Shown piece after piece: positions 52,921-61,174 of a stretch of DNA of 64,000 nt. The DNA lies in NCBI RefSeq assembly GCF_900101855.1, contig NZ_FMVC01000010.1, positions 120,513-184,512 on the forward strand, written 5' to 3'. Source of the DNA: Flavobacterium anhuiense. Its GTDB lineage: Bacteria > Bacteroidota > Bacteroidia > Flavobacteriales > Flavobacteriaceae. The notes beneath the pieces are model-generated. The model was given only the letters and a program-made list of their open reading frames with translations, did no database searches and was not told the origin of the DNA. Position numbers and translations under genes: made by a program. The stretch's first letter is position 1. Each line of letters opens with the position of its first letter.

Positions 52921-54698
52921 ATGGAACAATTTGTAGTATCGGCACGTAAATATCGCCCGCAGACCTTTAAGGATGTTGTGGGGCAAAAAGCCATTACAAA
53001 CACTTTGTTGAATGCTATAGAAACCAATCACTTAGCGTCTGCTCTTTTATTTACAGGACCGCGTGGAGTTGGTAAAACTACTTGCGCTCGTATCTTGGCT
53101 CGAAAAATAAATCAGCCTGGATATGACGATCCTACTGAAGATTTCGCTTTTAACGTTTTTGAGTTAGATGCTGCTTCAAACAACTCGGTTGATGATATTC
53201 GTAACCTTATCGATCAGGTTAGAATCCCGCCACAAACAGGACAATACAAAGTATATATCATTGACGAGGTTCATATGTTGTCTTCGGCCGCTTTTAATGC
53301 TTTTCTTAAAACATTAGAAGAACCGCCAAAACATGCTATTTTCATTTTAGCGACAACAGAAAAGCACAAAATTCTTCCAACGATTTTATCTCGCTGTCAA
53401 ATTTTTGATTTCAAAAGAATTACAGTAAAAGATGCTAAAGAACATTTGGCGGATGTTGCTGAAAGTCAAGGAATCGTTTTTGAAGACGATGCACTGCACA
53501 TTATTGCTCAAAAAGCAGATGGAGCGATGCGTGATGCTTTGTCTATTTTTGACCGCGTAGTTTCGTACTGCGGAACAAATTTGACACGTCAGGCTGTAAC
53601 CGAAAACCTAAATGTTTTAGATTACGAAACTTATATTTCGATTACTGATTTACTTCTGGAAAATGAGATTCCGAAACTTTTACTAGCATACAATGATATC
53701 TTGGCTAAAGGTTTTGACGGGCATCATTTTATTGCAGGTTTAGCTTCACATTTCAGAGATTTATTGGTAAGCAAAACGCCTTCAACTATTGCTTTATTAG
53801 AAGTTGGTGAACAGGCACAACAAATGTATGCAGTTCAATCTCAAAAATGTTCTCAGGAATTTTTACTGAAAGGAATTGACATTGCAAACGACTGCGATTT
53901 AAAATACAAATTGAGTCAGAATCAGCGACTTTTAGTTGAATTATGCTTGATGCAATTGGCCTCTATCAACTTTGATGGAGAAAAAAAAAAGTTGAGCAAT
54001 TCATAATTCCGCCCGTTTACTTTAAAAATGGAGGTTATTCTATTGTTGAAGTCCAAAGTCCAAGTAAAGAAGATTCAAATACAAAATCCCAAATTCCAAA
54101 TTCAGAAGAAAAAAATAATGTCAATAGCATTAATAATGCTGCATCTGTAAATATCCAAAATACAGTTCAAGCTCCTACTGAAACTCCAAAAGTTCAGGCT
54201 CCTGAAGTTCCAAAAACGGAAACAAACGGCGCTCCAAAAGTTTCTGCCTTTTCTCTTGCCAGCATTCGCAAGAAAAAAGAAATGGAAGAAAGCAGTAAAT
54301 CGTATGTTAAACCTTCTTCTGTATTACCTACCGAAGAATTTAACGAAACCGATATGCGTCTTCATTGGAACAAATATGCAGAGCGTTTAGGTCAAAAGGG
54401 ATTAAAAATCATGGAATCTATTTTATTGATCAACGATCCTGTTTTGGATGGAACGAGAATTACATACGAATTGCCAAACGAGGGTTCTAAACTGGAATTT
54501 GAAAGCCAGATGAATGGTTTATTAGGTCATCTAAAAGGTCATTTACATAATCACGATATTACTATTGAAGTTATTGTAAATGAAAAAGTTGAAATGAAAC
54601 GAAGCTATAACAATCAGGATCGTTACAATCGTTTCTTGGAAATCAACCCAAATATTGAACTTTTACGCACAACATTTGGATTGGACTTGAAGGATTAA
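52921..54698 (+). CDS. dnaX: DNA polymerase III subunit gamma/tau, split by a frameshift at an A10 run
   Basis: The zero frame gives 361 aa (to 54006): Walker A GPRGVGKT (46-53), Walker B with DEVH (115-118), sensor/arginine-finger SRC (157-159) and the clamp-loader lid domain. The usual zinc-binding Cys module after Walker A is absent, replaced by FAFNVFELDAAS. At 53981-53990 lies an A10 run followed by G, so the codons GAA AAA AAA AAG contain the E. coli-type slippery A-AAA-AAG. A -1 shift there gives KVEQFIIPPVYFKNGG and reads without a stop to 54698, for a tau of 592 aa. The tau linker is low-complexity; the tau C-domain is at about residues 455-592. Confidence 0.9.
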
Positions 54699-54773
54699 TT
54701 TTTTAATAGCCACGATTTTTTTTTAAATCTATTATTTTTTTCTATTTCATGTTATTAAAAATAATCATTCAAA

Positions 54774-55352
54774 TTATTTGTTTCTAACTCCGAAATTATA
54801 GACTTTTTCTAGCCATTTTTTTCTTTGTTCTTCATTAGAACCTTTTATAATTCCGATATAGCTTACTTTGACCGGTTTTACGCCACAAAATTCTAAAGTA
54901 GATTTTTTTAACTGATTGACACTTGGTCTTCCAAAAAACAATTTATAATACCAGCTTGGCTGATCTAGGGTTGTTATGATGTGAGCTGTTTTACCTTTGA
55001 GCAATTTATCCCACCAAACTGAGTTTTCACGATACTGGAAAGCCATTCCTGGCAGAAACAAACGATCGATAAACCCTTTCGTTAGCGAAGGAAGTCCGCC
55101 CCACCAAACGGGATGAATCCAAACCAAATGATCGGCTCTTTTTATTTTTTCCCACGATTCTAATAAATCTGGCTCAAGATCTGTTCTTTTTTGGTAACCA
55201 AATTTGAGATTTGGATTGAAATTTAAATTGGCAATTGTAATGGTTTCTACTGTTGCTCCAGAAGCTACAGCACCTTTTTGATACGATTCTGCAATTCCGA
55301 AATTGAAACTTTCAGCGTTTGGATGTCCGTTTATAATCAGTATTTTTTTCAT
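54774..55352 (-). CDS. NAD(P)H quinone oxidoreductase, flavodoxin-fold (KefF/YwrO/NQO-like)
   Basis: 192 aa. The flavodoxin-like fold opens with KKILIINGHPNAESFNFGIA (1-20), which includes the FMN phosphate-binding loop. HPVWWGGLPSLTKGFIDRLF (about 80-99) and the later GRPSVNQLKKSTLEFCGV are the NQO/MdaB family's flavin-binding and dimer elements. Such enzymes reduce quinones by two electrons with NAD(P)H. It is soluble and monocistronic. A repeat region separates it from the crp gene to the right. Confidence 0.9.
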   Translation of the reverse strand: MKKILIINGHPNAESFNFGIAESYQKGAVASGATVETITIANLNFNPNLKFGYQKRTDLEPDLLESWEKIKRADHLVWIHPVWWGGLPSLTKGFIDRLFLPGMAFQYRENSVWWDKLLKGKTAHIITTLDQPSWYYKLFFGRPSVNQLKKSTLEFCGVKPVKVSYIGIIKGSNEEQRKKWLEKVYNFGVRNK

Positions 55353-55690
55353 GTTTATGTTTTTTCAAAAATACTATTAGTACATTTTCTTTTACTGGAC
55401 AAATGTCCTAAAATGACTTTTTCCCACAGATTTCACAGATAAAATGATTCTTAATTTTAATGCTAAAATTTCAAACACATAGAAACATAGAATTATTTTT
55501 ATGAAAAAGTCTATTGAAAAAATCTAAATTTAAACATATAGACTATAGTGATCTGAAAAGGTTATTTCTCGCAGATTTGGCAGATTGCGCAGATTTAGAA
55601 AATAATAAAAGATTTACGCAGATCTCTTAGCTAAAATATTTTAAGCCTAACTAGTTAAAATAAAATCTGCTAAATCTGCGAGAGAATTAA
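55353..55690. repeat. Intergenic region with an imperfect inverted repeat
   Basis: In this 338-bp gene-free stretch, TTCTCGCAGATTTGGCAGAT (from 55566) and AATCTGCTAAATCTGCGAGA (from 55663) pair with few mismatches, with a related TTTCCCACAGATTTCACAGAT block near 55420. It resembles an interspersed AGATTTxxCAGATT element. No gene is seen. Confidence 0.65.
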
Positions 55691-56251
55691 TTACACAACT
55701 GCTTTTCGTATTCGACTTAAATGTCTTGGTGTGATTCCGAGATAAGAAGCCAAATATTGCAATGGGATTAGCTGAATATACTTTTGATGATTTTTACAAA
55801 GTTCTTCGTAACGTTGCGTACCCGATAGTTTTTGAAAAGAAACCATTCTTTTATGCAAGTTTACAAATTCTAATTCGGTCAATTTTCTACCAATTTCCTG
55901 CCAATTAAAACCGGATTGGTATAATTTCTCTAAAGCTTTTCTATCTAGGATCTGCAATTTTGTATCAGTAAGCGCTTGAATATTTTCTTCCGCTTTTTCT
56001 TTTGTAATAAAACTGGCAAAAGAGGCCATAAATTCGTTTTCAAAAGCAAAACAGTTGGTGATTTCGTCGCCTTTATGATTGACAAAAAAGGAACGTAGAA
56101 TTCCTTTTTCGATAAAAACTATTTCGTTGCAAACCTGATTTTCAGTCAATAAAAGCTCTCCTTTTTTTACTGTTCGAAATGTAATCAAACTGTCTAAAAG
56201 ACTTAATTCATAGGCAGAAAAATCTTGAATGGACTGAAAAACAAATTTCAT
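55691..56251 (-). CDS. Crp/Fnr family transcriptional regulator
   Basis: 186 aa, similar in layout to the regulator at 1211-1789. The cyclic-nucleotide-like roll (TVKKGELLLTENQVCNEIVF, then IEKGILRSFFVN) is followed by a helix-turn-helix ending IPLQYLASYLGITPRHLSRI. No cysteine cluster for FeS binding is seen. The gene starts 3 bp after the stop of the TMEM175 gene, so it is the last gene of the sixA-ppk1-ppx-TMEM175 unit. What it senses is unknown; a link to polyphosphate or potassium is only suggested by location. Confidence 0.88.
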   Translation of the reverse strand: MKFVFQSIQDFSAYELSLLDSLITFRTVKKGELLLTENQVCNEIVFIEKGILRSFFVNHKGDEITNCFAFENEFMASFASFITKEKAEENIQALTDTKLQILDRKALEKLYQSGFNWQEIGRKLTELEFVNLHKRMVSFQKLSGTQRYEELCKNHQKYIQLIPLQYLASYLGITPRHLSRIRKAVV

Positions 56252-56254
56252 ATC

Positions 56255-56836
56255 TTATTCGTTTGAAGCAAAAACGCTCTCAATTCTTTTGTCTGGAATG
56301 AGCCATAACATGGCCACAATAAAATAAGCTGCTCCAGAAATCCACTGGTTAAAGAATGCCGTAACAATTCCGATAACATATAAAACTAAGGAGATTTTAC
56401 CTTTATAATCTTTGTTAAGCGCTTTTCTCAAAGCAGAATTCTTTCCTTCGCTACACATAATCGTGTACTGCAAAATAATATAAGAGATTGCAGAAAGAAG
56501 CAGCACAACACCATACATTGTCATTGCGGCTTTCTCAAAATTATGCTCTCCCATCCAAGCAGTTGAGACAGGAATTAAGGAAAGCCAAAATAAAAAGTGT
56601 AGATTACTCCACAATACTTTTCCGTTTACTTTTGATAAACTATGTAGCAAGTAGTGATGATTATTCCAATATATTCCAACGTAAATAAAACTCAAAATAT
56701 AGCTCAAAAACTTCGGGATAAGTGGTTTTAGATCTGCAAATTCATGTCCTTCTGGCGCTTTAATTTCCAGAATCATAATCGTTATAATGATTGCCAAAAC
56801 GCCATCACTGAAAGCTTCAAGTCTGCCTTTATTCAT
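56255..56836 (-). CDS. TMEM175 (DUF1211) family potassium channel-like protein
   Basis: 193 aa with six membrane helices. The family's selectivity-filter helix starts with RLEAFSDGVLAIIITIMIL (about 5-23), the F-S-D motif that lines the pore of bacterial TMEM175 channels. Bacterial members are tetrameric K+-selective leak channels. The protein lies 15 bp after ppx and 3 bp before the crp gene on the same strand. Its presence in a polyphosphate operon is suggestive, since polyphosphate is a polyanion needing cation balance; that link is inference. Confidence 0.9.
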   Translation of the reverse strand: MNKGRLEAFSDGVLAIIITIMILEIKAPEGHEFADLKPLIPKFLSYILSFIYVGIYWNNHHYLLHSLSKVNGKVLWSNLHFLFWLSLIPVSTAWMGEHNFEKAAMTMYGVVLLLSAISYIILQYTIMCSEGKNSALRKALNKDYKGKISLVLYVIGIVTAFFNQWISGAAYFIVAMLWLIPDKRIESVFASNE

Positions 56837-56851
56837 TTAAAAAAATAGATA

Positions 56852-57742
56852 TTAAATTTTACCGTAATACATTGCTTTTACGATACCATCAGATAGTCCG
56901 ATTTTAGGAACATAAATTTGTCGTGCACCACTCCACTTCATCGCATTCAGATAAATACGAGTCGCATGGATAATTACGTCGGCACGATCAGAGTTCAAAC
57001 CTAATTCGGCAATTCTCTGTTCGTAAGTCAACGAATTTAAAAAGGCATATTGTGAGTTAACATAGATGTACGAAAGTGGTTTTTCCTGCTGTTTTCCAGA
57101 CATTTTAAACAATTTGTTGATGTTTCCTCCAGAACCTATTAGCGTTACCTCATCATAATCTGCAGTATTGGTTTTAATCCATTTTTCGATTTCATCCCAA
57201 ACTACGTCATGAACCATGTTGTTCAATAAACGAACGGTTCCTGCTTTGAAAGATCTTGAAGTAATCATTTTTCCGTCAGAGAATAAGGTAAATTCGGTGC
57301 TTCCACCTCCAACGTCCACAAAAAGATAAGTTTCGTCAGATTTAATTAAGTGATGCAAATCTGTAGAAGCAATAATTGCGGCTTCTTTTTTACCGTCGAT
57401 AATCTCGATTTTAATATCGGCTTTTTTCTTTATTAAAGCAACGACTTCTTTCGCATTATAAGCTTCACGCATTGCAGAAGTTGCAAATGCCATATAACGC
57501 TCTACTTTATGTACTTTCATCAAAAGGTTGAATGCTTTCATGGCATCTACCATTCGATCTATATTTTCTGGTGAAATTTCTCCAACCGTGAAGGCATCTT
57601 GTCCTAAACGAATTGGCACACGAACTAGGGAACTTTTATTAAACTGCGGTTCTTTGCCTTCTTGTTCCACAACGTTAGCGATCAAAAGCCTCATGGCATT
57701 TGAACCGATATCTATCGCTGCAAACTTCCTAATATTAATCAT
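56852..57742 (-). CDS. ppx: Exopolyphosphatase (Ppx/GppA phosphatase, short form)
   Basis: 296 aa from the ATG at 57742 (a GTG 6 bp upstream is possible). The actin-fold phosphate loops are intact: FAAIDIGSNAMRLL (about 6-19), VDVGGGSTEFTLF (about 142-154) and GSGGNINKLF. It lacks the C-terminal HD domain of E. coli Ppx (about 513 aa), as is usual for the short Ppx in Bacteroidota. It removes terminal phosphate from polyphosphate or hydrolyses pppGpp. It lies 29 bp downstream of ppk1, so synthesis and degradation of polyphosphate share an operon. Confidence 0.92.
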   Translation of the reverse strand: MINIRKFAAIDIGSNAMRLLIANVVEQEGKEPQFNKSSLVRVPIRLGQDAFTVGEISPENIDRMVDAMKAFNLLMKVHKVERYMAFATSAMREAYNAKEVVALIKKKADIKIEIIDGKKEAAIIASTDLHHLIKSDETYLFVDVGGGSTEFTLFSDGKMITSRSFKAGTVRLLNNMVHDVVWDEIEKWIKTNTADYDEVTLIGSGGNINKLFKMSGKQQEKPLSYIYVNSQYAFLNSLTYEQRIAELGLNSDRADVIIHATRIYLNAMKWSGARQIYVPKIGLSDGIVKAMYYGKI

Positions 57743-57777
57743 GCTCACTTTATGATTTTGAAAATTGGTATTTAGTA

Positions 57778-59856
57778 TTAATTTACTTTTTGAGGAACCT
57801 CTTCTAATAGGGCTACTTTATTCTGATAATATTTATAGGTTTCAAATTGTGCTCTAAATGGGGCATGATGATTTTTAGGTTTATATTTATTATCTAATTT
57901 ATAAGAATGATATCTCACTTTTACATTTCCTTTCCATGCAATATTGAAATTATCAATCAGTTCTTTTTTAATTTCAAGGTCGTAAATCGGGCAGGTTACT
58001 TCGACTCTTCCGTCTAAATTTCTGGTCATAAAATCGGCAGACGAAATGTAAACTTCGGTCAAGCCAGCATTTCCGAAAATATATACTCTTGAATGTTCCA
58101 AGTAATTGTCTACGATACTTATCGCTTCGATGTTTTCGCTCATTCCTGGAATTCCTGGAATTAAAGAGCAAATTCCTCTTACCTGAAGCTGGATTTTTAC
58201 TCCCGCATTACTTGCTTCGTATAATTTATCGATCATTTTAAAATCGGATAAACTATTCATTTTTAATTTAATGTGAGTTTTTCTTCCAGCAAGCGCATGA
58301 AGAATTTCACGATCAATCAGTTTGATGAATTTAGTTCTAGTATAATGAGGTGACACAATTAAATGTTTGTATCTGTGTACTCGATAATTAATATCAAAAA
58401 ACTCAAATATTTTGGATGTGTCTTTTAAAATTCCCTGATGGCAAGTGAAAAGCGTTACATCGGTATAAATTTTTGCTGTTGATTCGTTGAAATTTCCAGT
58501 TGAAATAAATCCATAACGACGGTTTTTGCCTTCTTCCAATCTTTCGATTACACAAATTTTACTGTGCACTTTCAGTCCTTTGATACCAAAAATAAGTTCG
58601 ATTCCCTCGGTCTGCATTTGTTCTGCATACGAAATGTTCGAAGCTTCATCAAAACGTGCCTGAAGTTCGATTTGCACCACCACTCTTTTGCCATTTTTGG
58701 CGGCGTTTATCAGCGAACTGATAATTTGAGAGTTCTTAGCTAAACGATATAAGGTGATTTTAATACTCGTTACTTTTGGGTCTAAAGCCGCTTCACGCAA
58801 GAATTTTGTCAGATATGAAAATGACTGATAGGGCGCATGCACCAAATAATCTTTTTTAGAAATTTTTTCTAGAATACTTCCCTCCAAACTCAAACCCGGA
58901 ACTGGCAGTGGCTCGTTTGGCTTATACAACAAATCGTATCTACCAAGGTTTGGAAAACTCATATAATCACGACGATTATGATACCTTCCTCCTGGAATTA
59001 TACTGTCTGTCTCTACAATTTTCATTTTATCTAAGAAAAATTGCAGGGTATCTTCTTCAATTAAATTATCATAAATAAAACGAACAGGCTCTCCTATTCG
59101 GCGATCTTTTACAGACGAAGCAATTTTTTCAAGCATACTTTTGCTCAAATCACTGTCTATGTCCAATTGCGCGTCACGAGTAATTTTGATCATGTGGGCA
59201 GAAACGCTCTTATAATCAAATATATTAAAGATGTTTTTCAGTTTAAAACGAATCACATCATCAATTAAAATAACATACTGTTTTTCGTCTTCAGATGGAA
59301 GCACAACAAATCTGTTGATGTTTTTTGGAATTTCAATTAAGGCATAACGAACCTCATCGTTTGCCAATTCTAAACGAACTGCCAAATATCCTAAAGTATC
59401 TTTTAGAATTGGGAAAACCGCTAAATCATTTAAAATGATGGTTACCAATTCCGGACTTAACTTTTGGGTATAAAAATCTTTTAAGAAACACTCTTGTTTT
59501 GGTGTAATCTGTGTTTCGTTGATGATAAAAATATTTTCAGATTCTAGCTCTGCTTCAATATTTCCTAGAATACGCAAACTTTCAGATTGCTGCTGAATTA
59601 CGATTTCAGTGATATCTTTAATTAATTGGTGAGCAGAAATACCTCCTAAATATTTTTCGCCAGAAATACCTGAGAGACTTAATCGTCGAATGGCCGCGTA
59701 CCGAACTCTAAAAAATTCGTCTAAGTTGTTTGAAAAAATTCCAACAAAACGCAGTCTGTCTAAAAGTGGCACTGTATTGTCTGCTGCTTCCTGAAGTACT
59801 CTTGCATTAAACGCTAACCAGCTTTTTTCTCTATCGATATATTTCTGTTCGTACAC
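57778..59856 (-). CDS. ppk1: Polyphosphate kinase 1
   Basis: 692 aa, normal length. The autophosphorylated histidine is His431 (LKVHSKICVIE) and the second catalytic histidine His588 (LEHSRVYIFGN), both in the two PLD-like C-terminal domains; the ATP-binding RFDEASNI/ARFDEA stretch is also present. The N-terminal domain begins EQKYIDREKSWLAFNARVLQ. The enzyme makes polyphosphate from ATP reversibly. It begins 5 bp after the sixA stop, with which it is cotranscribed. Confidence 0.95.
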   Translation of the reverse strand: MYEQKYIDREKSWLAFNARVLQEAADNTVPLLDRLRFVGIFSNNLDEFFRVRYAAIRRLSLSGISGEKYLGGISAHQLIKDITEIVIQQQSESLRILGNIEAELESENIFIINETQITPKQECFLKDFYTQKLSPELVTIILNDLAVFPILKDTLGYLAVRLELANDEVRYALIEIPKNINRFVVLPSEDEKQYVILIDDVIRFKLKNIFNIFDYKSVSAHMIKITRDAQLDIDSDLSKSMLEKIASSVKDRRIGEPVRFIYDNLIEEDTLQFFLDKMKIVETDSIIPGGRYHNRRDYMSFPNLGRYDLLYKPNEPLPVPGLSLEGSILEKISKKDYLVHAPYQSFSYLTKFLREAALDPKVTSIKITLYRLAKNSQIISSLINAAKNGKRVVVQIELQARFDEASNISYAEQMQTEGIELIFGIKGLKVHSKICVIERLEEGKNRRYGFISTGNFNESTAKIYTDVTLFTCHQGILKDTSKIFEFFDINYRVHRYKHLIVSPHYTRTKFIKLIDREILHALAGRKTHIKLKMNSLSDFKMIDKLYEASNAGVKIQLQVRGICSLIPGIPGMSENIEAISIVDNYLEHSRVYIFGNAGLTEVYISSADFMTRNLDGRVEVTCPIYDLEIKKELIDNFNIAWKGNVKVRYHSYKLDNKYKPKNHHAPFRAQFETYKYYQNKVALLEEVPQKVN

Positions 59857-59861
59857 TGTAA

Positions 59862-60347
59862 TTATTTTAAATCTTTGGGGAAAATAGTTTTATGTGTTTT
59901 GCCCTTATGGATCGTGTCCCAACTTTCGGCATCAAACTGTAACGATACAAAGCCCGAAGTTGGTACATTTTCTATAAAAACATCCCCAAATTTATTAACA
60001 AAATTTGTAATAGCCTCGTTATGTCCGAAAAGAATAACGCTTTCAAAACTATTATCACACGATTTAATAACTTTTTCGAGTTGCTTCTCATCAAAAGTGT
60101 ATAAATCGTCTTTAAAAATGATACTTTCTAATGGATAGGATAAGTTTTGCGCAAAAATCAAAGCAGTCTCTGTAGCTCTCACAGCTGTACTGCTCCAAAT
60201 AATATATGTTTTTGGAAGATACCCTGAAATATTTAATGAAACATCATGCGCATCTAAAATTCCTCTTTTCATTAATGGACGATCAAAATCTTTCAATGGT
60301 GCTTCCCAGCTAGATTTGGCATGACGAATTAATATAAGATTTTTCAT
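59862..60347 (-). CDS. sixA: SixA-type phosphohistidine phosphatase (histidine phosphatase family)
   Basis: 161 aa from the ATG at 60347. The catalytic RHA motif is LILIRHAKSSWE with His9; R-x-x-ET (RATETALIFA) and GHNEAITNF (second His) complete the branch 1 histidine-phosphatase site. SixA dephosphorylates phosphohistidine of signalling proteins; here it heads the ppk1-ppx operon, 5 bp before ppk1, so a role in polyphosphate or phosphate control is possible. The region upstream is a long AT-rich gap. Confidence 0.9.
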   Translation of the reverse strand: MKNLILIRHAKSSWEAPLKDFDRPLMKRGILDAHDVSLNISGYLPKTYIIWSSTAVRATETALIFAQNLSYPLESIIFKDDLYTFDEKQLEKVIKSCDNSFESVILFGHNEAITNFVNKFGDVFIENVPTSGFVSLQFDAESWDTIHKGKTHKTIFPKDLK

Positions 60348-61174
60348 AAGTAGCAAAATTTTAAAAACCTGAATTGCAGGTCATTTTTTAATTAAGTTCT
60401 AATTTACAAAAGAAATTTTAAACCATTTCTTTTTTTTATTTCTGTTAACATTATAACAAAATTTTAACAAGAATAAATAGCCGATAAACCTTTAGGGCAA
60501 CAAAAATTCGAAAAAATAATTTTTAATCATTTTATGTACTTCATCTATAAAATTAGTATTTAGTCGATATTCTAAAATATTCCAACATTTTAACTAAATA
60601 CCTGATTATTAATTACTTAATTAGATGTAAAAAAACTTAATATCATCAATTAGGCAAAAAAATTTAAAGAAAAAATCTACTTTTTCGAGTTAAAAAAAAG
60701 TGTTTTTAAGTCAATTTTTGATAAAAAAACAACACTTCAACGAGTTTTTAGGTTAGTTACAGATAAAAAAATCATATTAGAAAAACTCTAATATAACTTT
60801 GATTCTGTTAAAATATTAAATATATCACAAAACAAAGAAACAATTTATACGAATAAAAAAGTGTCACTTCAACGGTCCTAAAAAGTGTCAAAATTGTAAG
60901 TTATTTTTTTGTTAGAAATGTACGATGTGATTAATAACCTATTTGTCCCATTACAAAAATAAATAGAACAGTTTTTCCATCTTCTTGAGATTTTTACTGA
61001 ACATTAACCTAAAACTAAAAAAAACAAAAACACTCATTTTTTCTACAGCCCAAATCTTTAAGTCACTACTATAATTTTTATTAAGAACGCCTCGGCAATT
61101 TATAATCAGTTAAAACGGATTATAACTCAAGAATCTCAAAATAAAATTACTAAAGATTAAAAAAATTAGAGATT
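60348..61174. other. Long AT-rich intergenic region, 827 bp, no gene seen
   Basis: The divergent gap between sixA and the large repeat protein is extremely AT-rich, with several A/T runs. Two short similar blocks, ACACTTCAACGAG (about 60731) and TCACTTCAACGGT (about 60865), and an AAAAAGTGTCA direct repeat at about 60857 and 60879, are the only structures I see. It should hold promoters for both genes. No TAnnTTTG near either start is clear. Confidence 0.55.
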
